NCBI RefSeq assembly: GCF_010587385.1
Contig: NZ_CP047475.1
Location: 868,001-932,000, forward strand
Direction: 5' to 3'
Source: Vibrio astriarenae
GTDB lineage: Bacteria; Pseudomonadota; Gammaproteobacteria; Enterobacterales; Vibrionaceae
DNA length: 64,000 bases
The translations under genes were made by a program, and so were the position numbers. The notes below the pieces were generated by a model. The model was not told where the DNA came from. It searched no databases and saw nothing but the letters and a program-made list of their open reading frames with translations. Positions 38,184 through 48,837 of this stretch are shown here, in pieces (position 1 is the stretch's first letter; each line of letters begins with the position of its first letter).

Positions 38184-39926
38184 ATGGCAGACCCAAATCA
38201 ATCGACGGATCTCACTGTATCCGATCCAGGTGCTACTGGATTGGTGAGTGCAAGCGATCTAGACGTCGATGTACAAAACCCCGACACAGAAGAGAAAGCA
38301 TCTTCTAAATTCGATATGGCGATCGGCGACTTAGATCTTTTACGTCAAGTCGTGCTCGTGCTGTCAATCTCGATCTGTGTTGCGCTGATCGTAATGCTAT
38401 TTTTCTGGGTTAAAGAGCCAGAAATGCGTCCCCTTGCTTCTTATGAGACAGAAGAACTGATTCCTGTGCTGGATTACCTCGACCAGCAGAAACAGAACTA
38501 CAGATTGGAGGGCAATACGATCCTCGTGCCTGCCTCTGATTACAACAGTTTAAAACTCAACATGGTTCGAGCAGGGTTAAATAACCAGAGCCATGCGGGT
38601 GATGACATTCTAATGCAAGACATGGGGTTTGGTGTATCCCAACGGCTTGAGCAAGAGCGTTTGAAACTCAGCCGTGAGCGTCAGTTAGCGCTTGCCATCG
38701 AGGCTATGACTCAAGTGCGTAAAGCCCGTGTGTTGCTGGCACTCCCGAAGCAAAGTGTCTTTGTTCGTCATAATCAAGAGGCCTCGGCATCCGTATTTTT
38801 GACATTAAGAACAGGAGCAAACCTTAAGCAAGAAGAGGTTGATTCCATTGTTGATATGGTGGCGAGTGCGGTTCCTGGTATGAGACCGACACGTATTACA
38901 GTGACGGATCAACATGGGCGACTACTGAGTTCAGGCTCTCAAGACCCAGCGTCAGCAGCTCGTCGTAAAGAACACGAGCTTGAGCGCAAGCAAGAGCAAG
39001 CCCTACGGGAAAAAATCGATTCTGTACTTATTCCGATCCTTGGTTTGGGCAATTACACCGCGCAAGTAGACGTAGAGCTCGATTTTAGCGCGGTTGAACA
39101 GACACGTAAGCGTTTCGACCCAAACACGCCTTCAACTCGCAGCGAATACACATTAGAAGACTATAACAACGGCAATGTTGTTGCTGGTGTGCCAGGTGCG
39201 TTGAGCAACCAACCACCCGCGGACGCATCAATCCCACAAAATGTGGCACAAATGAAAGATGGCTCAGTATTGGGGCAAGGGTCTGTGCACAGAGAAGCAA
39301 CGCGCAACTTCGAACTGGATACGACGATCAGCCATGAACGTCGCCAAACGGGTGTTGTGAATCGTCAAACGGTCGCTGTTGCGATTAACCATCGTGCAGC
39401 ACTAGATCCAACTACCGGCGAGATGACACAAGTCCCTCTAACCGAAAGTGAGTTACAGTCTATTCGTCAGGTTCTTGTCGGTGCGATTGGTTATAGCGAA
39501 ATGCGCGGCGACTTGCTCAATGTTTTGAGTATGCAGTTTGCTGCACAAGAGCTTGAGCCGATTGGTGATATGGCGATTTGGGACCACCCTAACTTCAATG
39601 AATGGGTACGTTGGTTTGCGAGTGCCTTAGTCATTATCGTTGTGGTTTTGGTGTTAGTTCGCCCTGCGATGAAGAAACTACTCAACCCTGCAGCTGAAGA
39701 AGATGACAAGCTATATGGACCAGATGGTCTCCCAATTGGTGCTGACGGTGAAACCAGCTTAATCAGTGGCGACATTGATAATAGTGAATTGTTTGAGTTT
39801 GGATCGTCAATTGAACTGCCAAACTTACATAAAGATGAAGATGTGTTGAAAGCGGTACGTGCTCTTGTAGCAAACGAGCCAGAACTAGCAGCACAAGTAG
39901 TGAAGAACTGGATGCAAAATGGCTAA
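38184..39926 (+). CDS. fliF: Flagellar MS-ring protein FliF
   Basis: Builds the inner-membrane MS-ring. The 580-residue protein has a first membrane helix at about 53-74 (VVLVLSISICVALIVMLFFW), large periplasmic ring-building domains (LAIEAMTQVRKARVLLALPKQSVF, VRPTRITVTDQHGRLLS-like) and a second helix near 473-493 (ASALVIIVVVLVLVRPAM). The C-terminal tail, which binds FliG, ends with VVKNWMQNG. The last 8 bases overlap fliG. Confidence 0.96.
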   Translation: MADPNQSTDLTVSDPGATGLVSASDLDVDVQNPDTEEKASSKFDMAIGDLDLLRQVVLVLSISICVALIVMLFFWVKEPEMRPLASYETEELIPVLDYLDQQKQNYRLEGNTILVPASDYNSLKLNMVRAGLNNQSHAGDDILMQDMGFGVSQRLEQERLKLSRERQLALAIEAMTQVRKARVLLALPKQSVFVRHNQEASASVFLTLRTGANLKQEEVDSIVDMVASAVPGMRPTRITVTDQHGRLLSSGSQDPASAARRKEHELERKQEQALREKIDSVLIPILGLGNYTAQVDVELDFSAVEQTRKRFDPNTPSTRSEYTLEDYNNGNVVAGVPGALSNQPPADASIPQNVAQMKDGSVLGQGSVHREATRNFELDTTISHERRQTGVVNRQTVAVAINHRAALDPTTGEMTQVPLTESELQSIRQVLVGAIGYSEMRGDLLNVLSMQFAAQELEPIGDMAIWDHPNFNEWVRWFASALVIIVVVLVLVRPAMKKLLNPAAEEDDKLYGPDGLPIGADGETSLISGDIDNSELFEFGSSIELPNLHKDEDVLKAVRALVANEPELAAQVVKNWMQNG

Positions 39927-40980
39927 CGAATTAGTGGTACAGCAAGAGGGCGGTGACATTACCGATCCAAATGCAACCTTTGATATCTCCACTATGACTG
40001 GAGATGAGAAAGCGGCCATTCTGCTGCTGAGTTTGAATGAAGAAGATGCTGCGGGCATTATCCGTCACCTTGAACCCAAGCAGGTTCAGCATGTGAGTAG
40101 TGCAATGGCGCGAGCAACCGAGTTGAGCCAAGCAAAGGTGAGCGCGGTTCACCGTCAATTTTTGGAAGACATTCAAAAATACACCAATATTGGTATGGGC
40201 AGTGAAGAGTTCATGCGCAATGCACTGGTTGCGGCACTTGGTGAAGACAAAGCTAACAACTTGGTTGACCAAATATTGCTTGGTGCTGGCTCGAAAGGCC
40301 TCGATTCATTGAAGTGGATGGATCCTCGCCAAGTGGCGAGCATTATTGTCAACGAGCACCCACAAATTCAAACGATTGTATTGTCGTACCTTGAGCCGGA
40401 TCAGTCAGCAGAGATCTTATCTCAGTTTGCTGAGCGCGATCGCCTTGATCTGATGATGCGAATTGCCAACCTTGAAGAAGTTCAACCATCGGCATTGGCT
40501 GAGTTGAACGAAATCATGGAGAAGCAGTTTGCCGGTCAAGCAGGTGCTCAGGCTGCGAAGATTGGTGGTCTAAAAGCGGCTGCCGAGATCATGAACTACA
40601 TGGACAACAACGTCGAAGGTATCTTGATGGATCAGATTCGCGATCAAGACGAGGATATGGCAACACAGATTCAAGACTTGATGTTTGTGTTCGAGAACCT
40701 TATCGAAGTCGACGATCAAGGTATCCAGAAACTTCTTCGCGATGTTCCACAAGACATTTTGCAGCGTGCGCTTAAGGGTGCCGATGATGGCTTGAAAGAG
40801 AAGATCTTCAAGAACATGTCGAAACGTGCGGCTGATATGATGCGTGACGACCTCGAAGCGATGCCTCCGGTTAAAGTGTCAGATGTTGAAGCTTCTCAGA
40901 AAGAGATTCTTGCTATTGCTCGTCGCATGGCAGACAACGGTGAGTTGATGCTATCTGGCGGTGCGGACGAGTTCCTATAA
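39919..40980 (+). CDS. fliG: Flagellar motor switch protein FliG
   Basis: C-ring switch protein that contacts the stator and FliF. The 353-residue protein has the family motifs MTGDEKAAILLLSLNEEDAA, the EHPQIQTIVLSYL middle domain, the GG linker region and the charged C-terminal domain (IDDQGIQKLLRDVPQDIL-type, MMRDDLEAMPPVKVSDVEASQ). It starts inside the end of fliF, giving translational coupling. Confidence 0.97.
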   Translation: MANELVVQQEGGDITDPNATFDISTMTGDEKAAILLLSLNEEDAAGIIRHLEPKQVQHVSSAMARATELSQAKVSAVHRQFLEDIQKYTNIGMGSEEFMRNALVAALGEDKANNLVDQILLGAGSKGLDSLKWMDPRQVASIIVNEHPQIQTIVLSYLEPDQSAEILSQFAERDRLDLMMRIANLEEVQPSALAELNEIMEKQFAGQAGAQAAKIGGLKAAAEIMNYMDNNVEGILMDQIRDQDEDMATQIQDLMFVFENLIEVDDQGIQKLLRDVPQDILQRALKGADDGLKEKIFKNMSKRAADMMRDDLEAMPPVKVSDVEASQKEILAIARRMADNGELMLSGGADEFL

Positions 40981-40992
40981 TCGAGGTGTTGT

Positions 40993-41796
40993 ATGGTTGG
41001 TGAACGTAAGCGAGGCTTCTTGCGCCTTGATGACAATGACCAAGAGCAGGCCAAGCCAACTAAGTGGGGCCTTCCAGACTATGGAGCTCAAACAAATCAA
41101 ACGGCAAAAGAGACAGCACTGAACTACGACCCAAGCTGGATGCCAGATTTTGAAGATCCAGTCGAAGAAGAGCCGGTTGCTCTAACAGAAGAAGAGCTCG
41201 AAGCTATCCGTCAGTCAGCCTATCAAGAAGGTATGCTTCAGGGGCAAGAGGCAGGCTTTAAACAGGGTTATGATAAGGGCAAAGAGCAAGGGTTGGCGGA
41301 AGGCCATGCCGAAGGCTTACAAGTAGGTCAATCAGAAGGTGTCGCTGCAGGCCAAGAATACATCCAGCAAAATGTTGAGCACTTTGTTTCTTTGGCAAAT
41401 CAGTTTGCACAACCTTTAGAGTTGATGAATGCGCAAGTCGAAAAGCAGCTCGTAGACATGGTGCTCACTATCGCTCGAGAAGTGGTGCATGTAGAAGTTC
41501 AAACGAACCCGCAAGTGATTTTAGACACCATCAAAGAGTCCGTCGACGTTCTCCCCGTAACGGGTCACGCAATTACACTCAAACTTAATCCAGAAGATGT
41601 GGCTATCGTCCAAGCTGCCTATGGAGAGAGTGATTTGGATTTCCGTAATTGGACGCTAGTCAGCGAGCCAGCGCTTAGTCGTGGGGATATCGAAATTTCG
41701 GCGGGAGAGTCAAGTGTTAACTACCGCATGGAAGAGCGTGTGCGTAATGTCATGCAAAAGTTTTGTGCCGTAAACCGCCATCAAGGTGGTGAGTAG
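40993..41796 (+). CDS. fliH: Flagellar export ATPase regulator FliH
   Basis: Stator-like subunit that binds FliI and FliN in the type III export apparatus. The 267-residue protein has the distinctive FliH glycine repeat (GxxxG spacing between Gly80 and Gly120) followed by the conserved C-terminal domain ([39 protein letters not shown]). Its stop overlaps the fliI start by one base. Confidence 0.94.
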   Translation: MVGERKRGFLRLDDNDQEQAKPTKWGLPDYGAQTNQTAKETALNYDPSWMPDFEDPVEEEPVALTEEELEAIRQSAYQEGMLQGQEAGFKQGYDKGKEQGLAEGHAEGLQVGQSEGVAAGQEYIQQNVEHFVSLANQFAQPLELMNAQVEKQLVDMVLTIAREVVHVEVQTNPQVILDTIKESVDVLPVTGHAITLKLNPEDVAIVQAAYGESDLDFRNWTLVSEPALSRGDIEISAGESSVNYRMEERVRNVMQKFCAVNRHQGGE

Positions 41797-43121
41797 TGCT
41801 GTCCCTTCAAGAGCGTTTACAGCAGTATCAAACGAGCGGTGTATCAAGTCGACCAGTTGCATCCGGTAAGCTGGTGCGTGTCGTTGGCTTAACCCTTGAA
41901 GCGACAGGTTGCCGCGCTCCTATTGGCAGCCTTTGCAGTGTTGAAACCATGCAAGGGGAGATGGAAGCCGAAGTAGTCGGCTTTTCGGGCGATCGTCTTT
42001 TTCTTATGCCAAGTGAGCAAATCACGGGTATCTTACCTGGTGCAAAAGTCACACCGTTAACGGTTGATGGTGGCCTTCCTGTGGGTATGGAGCTGCTTGG
42101 TCGTGTGATTGATGGCGTTGGCAACCCACTTGATGGTCTGGGGTCGATTTACACTGAGAGCCGCGCTTCTTTTAATGCAGAGCCGATTAATCCACTGGCA
42201 CGAAAGCCTATTTCAGAACCGCTTGATGTTGGTATTAAAGCCATCAATGGGTTATTGACTGTGGGCAAGGGTCAGCGAATCGGGCTGTTTGCAGGCTCGG
42301 GTGTGGGTAAGTCGGTGACTCTGGGTATGATGACTCGAGGTACAACTGCGCAAGTCGTGGTGGTTGGGCTCATCGGAGAACGTGGACGAGAAGTGAAAGA
42401 GTTTATCGAGGAGATTCTCGGTACCGAAGGTCGTCAACGTGCCGTGGTGGTGGCGGCTCCTGCAGATGCTTCACCACTTATGCGCCTCAAAGGTTGCCAA
42501 ACCGCTCTGACGATTGCTGAATATTTTCGCGATCAGGGCTTAGATGTACTGCTACTTATGGACTCTCTTACGCGTTTTGCTCAAGCACAACGTGAAATCG
42601 CCTTGTCAGTGGGTGAGCCGCCGGCGACCAAAGGTTATCCGCCTTCGGTATTCGCCAAGCTTCCTGCTTTGGTGGAGCGTGCAGGTAATGGTGATGAAAA
42701 CCAAGGTTCGATTACCGCTTTCTTTACCGTTCTTACCGAAGGGGATGATTTGCAAGACCCTATCGCTGATGCGTCACGAGCCATTCTTGACGGCCATATC
42801 GTGCTGTCGCGTGAAATGGCGGATGCCGGCCACTACCCGGCGATTGATGTCGAGAAGTCAGTGAGCCGTGTTATGCCGCAAATTACTACCGACCAACATA
42901 TGTTGATGTCTAAAGCGGTTCGTCAAGTGTTGGCGATCTGCCGTAAGAATCAAGATCTTGTTTCTATTGGTGCTTACAAGCCAGGTACTGATCAAGCGAT
43001 AGATAGTGCCTTTACGATTAAGCCGAAGATTGATCAGTATTTGCAGCAAGGGATGAAAGACAGTGTTCCCTATCAGATGTGTGTCAACATGCTAGGTTCA
43101 ATGCTCAATGTCGGTGAATAG
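41796..43121 (+). CDS. fliI: Flagellum-specific export ATPase FliI
   Basis: Hexameric ATPase that supports flagellar protein export, related to F1 beta. The 441-residue protein has Walker A GSGVGKS (167-173), a Walker B strand [21 protein letters not shown] and the family phrase [15 protein letters not shown] ([14 protein letters not shown]). The start is GTG at 41796, overlapping the fliH stop (TAGTG), so it is coupled. Confidence 0.96.
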   Translation: MLSLQERLQQYQTSGVSSRPVASGKLVRVVGLTLEATGCRAPIGSLCSVETMQGEMEAEVVGFSGDRLFLMPSEQITGILPGAKVTPLTVDGGLPVGMELLGRVIDGVGNPLDGLGSIYTESRASFNAEPINPLARKPISEPLDVGIKAINGLLTVGKGQRIGLFAGSGVGKSVTLGMMTRGTTAQVVVVGLIGERGREVKEFIEEILGTEGRQRAVVVAAPADASPLMRLKGCQTALTIAEYFRDQGLDVLLLMDSLTRFAQAQREIALSVGEPPATKGYPPSVFAKLPALVERAGNGDENQGSITAFFTVLTEGDDLQDPIADASRAILDGHIVLSREMADAGHYPAIDVEKSVSRVMPQITTDQHMLMSKAVRQVLAICRKNQDLVSIGAYKPGTDQAIDSAFTIKPKIDQYLQQGMKDSVPYQMCVNMLGSMLNVGE

Positions 43122-43130
43122 GTTTAATTA

Positions 43131-43568
43131 ATGGAAAACGCCCTCGATTTCTTGCTGGATCAGGCCACCGATAAAGAGCAACAAGCGGCTCTTTCTCTGA
43201 GTAAAGCTCGCTCTGAGCTCGAAGGCTATTATCGCCAAGTCGAACAGATTGAAAAGTACCGCAGAGACTATTGTCAGCAATTGATTGATCGAGGCAAGGG
43301 GGGACTAACCGCGAGCCAATATGGTCACTTGAATCGTTTTCTCACACAGTTAGACGAAACACTGGCAAAGCAAAAGCAGGCAGAATCTCACTTTAAAGAT
43401 CAGGTGAATGCGTGTGAGGAGCACTGGCTCGAGGTGCGAAAGCAACGACGCTCTTATGAATGGATGCTCGATAAGAAGGCAGAAGAAAAGCAACGCTTGG
43501 AAGCGCAGAAAGAGCAAAGAATGATGGATGAATTTTCAACGCTCATGTTTGCGAGAAAACTCCGATAA
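43131..43568 (+). CDS. fliJ: Flagellar export protein FliJ
   Basis: A 145-residue, almost entirely helical coiled-coil protein, rich in Gln, Lys and Glu, as in FliJ, which links FliI to the export gate and escorts chaperones. It starts 9 bases after fliI and is the last gene before the fliK sigma-54 promoter. Confidence 0.92.
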   Translation: MENALDFLLDQATDKEQQAALSLSKARSELEGYYRQVEQIEKYRRDYCQQLIDRGKGGLTASQYGHLNRFLTQLDETLAKQKQAESHFKDQVNACEEHWLEVRKQRRSYEWMLDKKAEEKQRLEAQKEQRMMDEFSTLMFARKLR

Positions 43569-43571
43569 TAC

Positions 43572-43588
43572 TGGTATGAATATTGCAT
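43572..43588 (+). promoter_or_regulatory. Sigma-54 promoter upstream of fliK
   Basis: TGGTAT-N5-TTGCA has exact GG-N10-GC spacing (GG 43573-43574, GC 43585-43586) with a full TTGCA -12 element. It starts 3 bases after the fliJ stop and about 140 bases before fliK, so it can drive fliK-fliL to flhB independently of fliE. Confidence 0.78.
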
Positions 43589-43723
43589 AAATCACTGTTA
43601 TTGGCTTTTTAGTCGCTGGATGTTATTTGAACATTCGCGCTATTGATTGCCGTAAGTTTAGCAATTTACTCAATACATCCACCGAGCGTGGCGTTTTTAC
43701 CTTTATTCGAGAAGTCAAAACAG

Positions 43724-45547
43724 ATGAAGTTGGATTTAGCCTCGGCCTCTGACAACCTAAAAGTCAGTGTCCCTGACAGCGGAAAATCAGTCGCAACAAA
43801 TAGTGAGACATCAGAATCCACCGGATTTATGAGTCAGCTGAGTGCGTTGCTAGGTGGCCCTGATGAGTCGTCATATAAAGCTCAGACAAATGCAGCACAA
43901 CAACCAACCGTAACTGATGAGACAGCGAAGCCTTCATCTCCTACCGTCAATAACGATTCCGTAGCTCACGAATCTGTCGATGAGCTCTTGGAAAGTGATC
44001 AAAATGTAGAGACGGCTAAATCGACCACATCAACTGGCGAGGGCGATGCTGTCAAACAAAAAACAGATTCTACACTTGATGGCGAAGAGGCGAGCAAGGT
44101 GCTTGCTGCGTCTGAAGTAGTCAGTCGAGAAGCTAAAGCGAAGCAGGTCATGTCAGAGAGTGATGAGTTGCTGGGAAGGTTAAATGAATCTAATAGTGCG
44201 TTGCAGACCAAAGAGTCATTGCGTCAACAAGATGTCGCCGCTCCTGCTACTGTGGTTGCAAGCGGCAAAGAGTTGCCTCACGAGAACGAGCCATCATCTG
44301 TTAAACTAGGACCAGTCTCAATCGCTGCGGTCAGTTCTCACAGTCCACTGACAGACAAGTCTCTAGACATGCCAAATGAAGCATTGGAGTCAACTCATCG
44401 CCACCAGACCCATTCAGCTATGGCACCAGAGTTATCCGACATCAATGATCAGGTAGTGGAAGCGGAGCATGTGCAGGAGCAGCATCAAAAGCCGGCGGTA
44501 ACAGATGAGCTAACCTCTGCCCAATCCTTAAACGCGAGCTCAGGCGAAGAATTGAGTGAGCCTGAAACTCAGGTAGGGCAGAAAGCAGAAGCGCAACAGC
44601 CAGTGATTAATCAAAGTTCATTAGCGGCACAAGACTCTTCTAATACACAAGTACAGACGGAAGAAGTAGGTAGTGAACCCACGGCTATTCCATGGGGCCA
44701 AAGCCCTAAAGAAGCTGGGCACGTTAGTCAGCAGGCGTCAGACGTAAAGTTGAGCAGTGAACGAAGTTTGGCAGCAGCTCAAAGTGCGAGTGTTGCTGCG
44801 GTGGTTCCATCCAGCCTGCCTTCGGCGCTCGCCACTTCGCCAACCGCGGTGAACCTTCAGGCAATGGATGCGAAAGTGGGTACTGATGCAAGTCTCGCCT
44901 CGGCGTTTGTTGTTCCAACCAATCCTTCCGCCAGTAATAGTGCGTTGCAAGCGAGTTTAGCTGCAACGAGTGTAATGGCGACAAAGGGTGATAAGAAGGA
45001 AGCAAGCCATCTCGGCCCACAAGATCTTACCGCAGCGAACGGCGTGACTTCTAGCGCACCGACAGCACAAGCTACGCGAGCCGAAGTCAACACGGCGCAA
45101 GGGAGTGTGGTAATATCGCAAGCCATGTCGGCTGAACAGATGGCAGAAAAAGCCAATGAGCGAGTTCAGGTCATGTTGTCGAAGAATCTCAAGAATATTG
45201 ATATTCGCCTTGACCCTCCCGAGCTAGGGCGTATGCAGATTCGCATGAACATGAATGGTGATACGACAACTGTACATTTCACCGTTGCCAACAACCAAGC
45301 TCGTGATGTGGTAGAGCAAGCGATGCCAAGACTACGCGAAATGTTGGCACAGCAGGGGCTGCAGTTAGGTGATACCTCCGTTCAACAACAGAGTGCAGGC
45401 CAACAACAAGGGCGTTTTGCACAACAAGGAAATGGCGATGGTCATTCTAATGCTCATGGTAACGGTTGGGATGATGAAAGCGCACCAGAAACGAGTATGA
45501 ATTTAAACGTAGATACAAAACAAGATGGCATTAGTTTTTATGCCTAA
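43724..45547 (+). CDS. fliK: Flagellar hook-length control protein FliK
   Basis: Molecular ruler that sets hook length and switches export specificity through FlhB. From the ATG at 43724 the protein has 607 residues. About 450 N-terminal residues are low-complexity (Ser, Glu, Ala, Gln), as expected for a secreted ruler. The conserved Flg_hook domain is at the end (VQVMLSKNLKNIDIRLDPPE, LGRMQIRMNMNGDTTTVHF), followed by a Gln/Gly-rich tail. The frame is open to 43643; no start has a strong ribosome-binding site. Confidence 0.92.
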   Translation: MKLDLASASDNLKVSVPDSGKSVATNSETSESTGFMSQLSALLGGPDESSYKAQTNAAQQPTVTDETAKPSSPTVNNDSVAHESVDELLESDQNVETAKSTTSTGEGDAVKQKTDSTLDGEEASKVLAASEVVSREAKAKQVMSESDELLGRLNESNSALQTKESLRQQDVAAPATVVASGKELPHENEPSSVKLGPVSIAAVSSHSPLTDKSLDMPNEALESTHRHQTHSAMAPELSDINDQVVEAEHVQEQHQKPAVTDELTSAQSLNASSGEELSEPETQVGQKAEAQQPVINQSSLAAQDSSNTQVQTEEVGSEPTAIPWGQSPKEAGHVSQQASDVKLSSERSLAAAQSASVAAVVPSSLPSALATSPTAVNLQAMDAKVGTDASLASAFVVPTNPSASNSALQASLAATSVMATKGDKKEASHLGPQDLTAANGVTSSAPTAQATRAEVNTAQGSVVISQAMSAEQMAEKANERVQVMLSKNLKNIDIRLDPPELGRMQIRMNMNGDTTTVHFTVANNQARDVVEQAMPRLREMLAQQGLQLGDTSVQQQSAGQQQGRFAQQGNGDGHSNAHGNGWDDESAPETSMNLNVDTKQDGISFYA

Positions 45548-45569
45548 ACTATAATTTCAAGAGACAACG

Positions 45570-46070
45570 ATGGCAGAAGAACAACCGCTCGATGCACCAA
45601 AGGGTAAGAGCAAATTACTGATTATTTTAGCGATAGTTGCGGTTTTACTGATTGGTGGAGGCGCAGCCGCTTTCTTCATGATGGGGTCTGATGATGATAG
45701 CCAAAACGCTAAAGCGGGCCAGTCAGGCGCTGTAACGCAAACCGCAGTTGAGCCGATATCATACGTGAATATTCCAGAGCCATTTGTGTTTAACGTGACG
45801 GGTGATAGTCGTAATCGTATGGTTCAGATTAAAGCACAACTGATGGTACGTGGACGCGCTAATGAAGAGCTTGCTCGCTATCATTCACCCTTGATTGAAA
45901 GCACACTCATTAATACGTTTGCATCGAGTACTGTTGAGCAACTTCGAACGCCAAATGGTCGTGTAGAGTTGCGTGATAAAGCGTCAGAAGATGTGAAAGC
46001 GAGTTTATCGCAAGCAGTAGGGCAGGCTGTGATAGAGCGTGTGTTGTTTACTGATTTTGTAATCCAGTAG
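45570..46070 (+). CDS. fliL: Flagellar basal-body-associated protein FliL
   Basis: A 166-residue single-pass membrane protein (helix at about 17-38, LLIILAIVAVLLIGGGAAAFFM) with a periplasmic domain (YVNIPEPFVFNV, MVQIKAQLMVRG). FliL surrounds the stator and supports torque and, in vibrios, surface sensing. Start 22 bases after fliK. Confidence 0.95.
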   Translation: MAEEQPLDAPKGKSKLLIILAIVAVLLIGGGAAAFFMMGSDDDSQNAKAGQSGAVTQTAVEPISYVNIPEPFVFNVTGDSRNRMVQIKAQLMVRGRANEELARYHSPLIESTLINTFASSTVEQLRTPNGRVELRDKASEDVKASLSQAVGQAVIERVLFTDFVIQ

Positions 46071-46077
46071 GTGTTAA

Positions 46078-47127
46078 GTGACCGATTTATTAAGCCAAGA
46101 TGAAATTGATGCACTACTCCATGGAGTCGATGATGTCGATGATGTGGAAGATGAACCGAATGAAGCCGATGGTGATGCTGTCAGCTTCGACTTTTCATCT
46201 CAAGACCGCATTGTTCGTGGTCGGATGCCGACGCTTGAACTTATCAACGAGCGTTTTGCTCGTCACTTGCGCATCAGTTTGTTTAATATGTTGCGCAAGA
46301 CTGCTGAGGTCTCTATTAACGGCGTACAGATGATGAAGTTTGGTGAGTATCAAAATACTCTGTATGTTCCCACCAGTCTCAACATGGTGCGTTTTCGACC
46401 TCTTAAAGGGACGGCACTCATCACCATGGAAGCTCGTTTGGTGTTTATCTTGGTGGAGAACTTCTTTGGTGGTGATGGTCGTTACCACGCTCGTATCGAA
46501 GGGCGTGAATTTACGCCGACCGAGCGTCGAATTGTTCAATTACTACTGAAAATTGTCTTTGAGGATTATAAAGAAGCTTGGTCCCCAGTGATGGGGGTAG
46601 AGTTTGAGTATTTAGACTCTGAGGTCAACCCGAGCATGGCAAACATTGTGAGCCCGACGGAGGTGATCGTCGTGAGCTCGTTCCATATCGAAGTGGATGG
46701 CGGAGGTGGTGATTTCCATGTCGTGATGCCGTATTCCATGGTTGAACCGATCCGAGAGCTATTGGATGCCGGTGTTCAATCAGACAAGATGGAAACGGAC
46801 ATTCGTTGGAGTACTGCTCTGCGTGATGAGATCATGGATGTGCCGGTAAACTTTCGCGTAAATTTGCTTGAACAAGATATTTCTCTACGTGATTTGATGG
46901 AACTGCAAGCGGGTGACATCATTCCGATTACAATGCCAGAGCATGCCACAATGTTTGTGGAAGAACTGCCGACTTATCGTGTGAAGATGGGGCGTTCTGG
47001 TGAGAAAATGGCGGTACAGATTTCAGAAAAAATTAAGCGTCCTGATGTGGTGAAAACTGATCTGGCGTTTCTTGGTAAAGATATTATGTCTGAGCTCGAT
47101 AGCGCGCTCGAAGACGATGATGAATAA
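46078..47127 (+). CDS. fliM: Flagellar motor switch protein FliM
   Basis: C-ring protein that binds CheY-P. The 349-residue protein begins with the CheY-binding segment LLSQDEIDALLHGV, followed by the family core (GRMPTLELINERFARHLRISLFN) and C-terminal SPOA domain. The start is GTG at 46078, 7 bases after fliL. The acidic stretch after residue 17 is typical of vibrio FliM. Confidence 0.96.
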   Translation: MTDLLSQDEIDALLHGVDDVDDVEDEPNEADGDAVSFDFSSQDRIVRGRMPTLELINERFARHLRISLFNMLRKTAEVSINGVQMMKFGEYQNTLYVPTSLNMVRFRPLKGTALITMEARLVFILVENFFGGDGRYHARIEGREFTPTERRIVQLLLKIVFEDYKEAWSPVMGVEFEYLDSEVNPSMANIVSPTEVIVVSSFHIEVDGGGGDFHVVMPYSMVEPIRELLDAGVQSDKMETDIRWSTALRDEIMDVPVNFRVNLLEQDISLRDLMELQAGDIIPITMPEHATMFVEELPTYRVKMGRSGEKMAVQISEKIKRPDVVKTDLAFLGKDIMSELDSALEDDDE

Positions 47128-47138
47128 GGGTATTTAAG

Positions 47139-47549
47139 ATGGAACCATCTGACGATCAGAAACTGGCTGACGAATGGGCAGCTGCACTGGGTGAAGACCC
47201 AATGGCACCGGATGTGGATGTCGATGATATTCTTGCCGCTCCACTAGATGAGCTTCAAGATACCTCTTCACCTATCTCTGACGATGAGCGACGTAAGCTT
47301 GATACGATTTTAGATATTCCTGTCACTATCTCGATGGAAGTAGGCCGCTCACAAATTAGTATTCGTAACCTTTTGCAATTAAACCAAGGTTCTGTTGTTG
47401 AACTGGAACGGGTCGCAGGTGAATCACTGGACGTATTAGTCAATGGTACCTTGATCGCTCATGGTGAAGTTGTTGTTGTAAACGATAAGTTTGGTATTCG
47501 TCTGACAGACGTCATTAGCCAAACGGAACGTATCAAGAAGTTGCGCTGA
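47139..47549 (+). CDS. fliN: Flagellar motor switch protein FliN
   Basis: A 136-residue C-ring protein. The C-terminal SPOA domain is complete (LDIPVTISMEVGRSQISIRNLLQLNQGSVVELERVAGE, read in pieces; EVVVVNDKFGIRLTDVIS). The acidic N-terminus (about 1-55) is variable. Its stop overlaps the fliO start by one base (TGATG). Confidence 0.96.
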   Translation: MEPSDDQKLADEWAAALGEDPMAPDVDVDDILAAPLDELQDTSSPISDDERRKLDTILDIPVTISMEVGRSQISIRNLLQLNQGSVVELERVAGESLDVLVNGTLIAHGEVVVVNDKFGIRLTDVISQTERIKKLR

Positions 47550-47962
47550 TGCATTTCTCTAAAATTCGCAATACTCTTACAAGCATTTTGGGGACATCTT
47601 TGATGTCTCCAGCTGTATTCGCCGCAGTTGAACCGAAAGAGCACTTTGATGTCGCGACTACTATTGGTTCGCTGTTTATCGTCATTCTCGTTATTGTTGC
47701 GCTTATGTTTGTGCTTAAAAAGATGCGTGTTCCGTCGTTGCTCAATCATAAAGATCTCGCCATCGTTCGTCAGATCCCGGTTGGACAAAAAGAGCGGCTC
47801 GCTGTCGTCAAAGCAGGTGACGAGCACTTTTTAGTCGGAATTACTCAACACAACATTAATCTGGTTTCTAAGCTAGAGACTCCGCTCAGTGACGATGTAC
47901 AAGATGACAGCACGTTTGGCTCACAACTCAGTAAGATGCTGAATAAGAATTCTCATGGTTAA
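47549..47962 (+). CDS. fliO: Flagellar biosynthesis protein FliO
   Basis: A 137-residue protein with an N-terminal hydrophobic segment (signal-like, about 8-24), a membrane helix ([20 protein letters not shown], about 38-57) and a cytoplasmic tail ([25 protein letters not shown]). FliO stabilises FliP during export-gate assembly. It overlaps fliP by 8 bases. Confidence 0.92.
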   Translation: MHFSKIRNTLTSILGTSLMSPAVFAAVEPKEHFDVATTIGSLFIVILVIVALMFVLKKMRVPSLLNHKDLAIVRQIPVGQKERLAVVKAGDEHFLVGITQHNINLVSKLETPLSDDVQDDSTFGSQLSKMLNKNSHG

Positions 47963-48824
47963 ACAAATTTTTGCTGTCAGTTGTTTATTATTCGCCTTAC
48001 TGCTGTCGCCTTTTACGTTGGCGCAGCAGGAGTTGGATACCGCGATTGCTCCGAACACGGCGCCAGCGGATCTGGTTACCGTTTCTGCGATGGAGAACCA
48101 GCAAGGGGCGTCAACCATGACCGCTTCAAGCACCCGCGCTGGTGGCGGGGGAGGCATTCCTGCTTTTACCATGACGACCAACGCCGATGGTAGTGAAGAC
48201 TATTCGATAAACCTGCAAATCTTGGCGTTAATGACCATGCTTGGCTTCTTGCCAGCGATGGTGATCTTGATGACGTCGTTCACGCGTATTGTGGTTGTTA
48301 TGTCTATTTTACGTCAGGCTATGGGCTTACAGCAGACACCATCAAATCAGGTAATTATCGGTATCTCACTATTTTTGACCTTTTTCGTTATGTCTCCGGT
48401 GTTAAACCAGATCAATGACCGTGCGATTCAGCCCTACATTAATGAGCAAGTCAGTGCTCGAGAAGCATTTGATGAAGCACAGCAGCCGCTGCGCGCATTT
48501 ATGCTTAAACAGACTCGGGTCAAGGATCTTGAGACCTTCGTCAATATTGCAGGGGCCGAGGTGCAGAGCCCTGAAGAGGTCTCGATGGCGATTTTGATTC
48601 CTGCATTCATCACATCAGAGTTAAAGACGGCGTTTCAGATCGGTTTTATGTTGTTCTTGCCGTTCTTGATTATCGACCTCGTAGTCGCCTCTATTCTGAT
48701 GGCGATGGGTATGATGATGTTATCTCCGATGATCGTATCTTTGCCGTTTAAATTGATGCTATTCGTTTTGGTAGATGGTTGGAATCTCATTTTATCGACA
48801 CTCGCCGGCAGTTTCGCCTTGTAG
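47955..48824 (+). CDS. fliP: Flagellar export gate protein FliP
   Basis: Core of the export channel (FliP5-FliQ4-FliR1). The 289-residue protein has a cleavable signal peptide ([15 protein letters not shown]) and the FliP motifs [25 protein letters not shown] (in pieces), [24 protein letters not shown] and [20 protein letters not shown]. Four membrane helices follow the signal. Normal gene order fliO-fliP-fliQ. Confidence 0.96.
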   Translation: MVKQIFAVSCLLFALLLSPFTLAQQELDTAIAPNTAPADLVTVSAMENQQGASTMTASSTRAGGGGGIPAFTMTTNADGSEDYSINLQILALMTMLGFLPAMVILMTSFTRIVVVMSILRQAMGLQQTPSNQVIIGISLFLTFFVMSPVLNQINDRAIQPYINEQVSAREAFDEAQQPLRAFMLKQTRVKDLETFVNIAGAEVQSPEEVSMAILIPAFITSELKTAFQIGFMLFLPFLIIDLVVASILMAMGMMMLSPMIVSLPFKLMLFVLVDGWNLILSTLAGSFAL

Positions 48825-48837
48825 CTGGAGATAAGCA

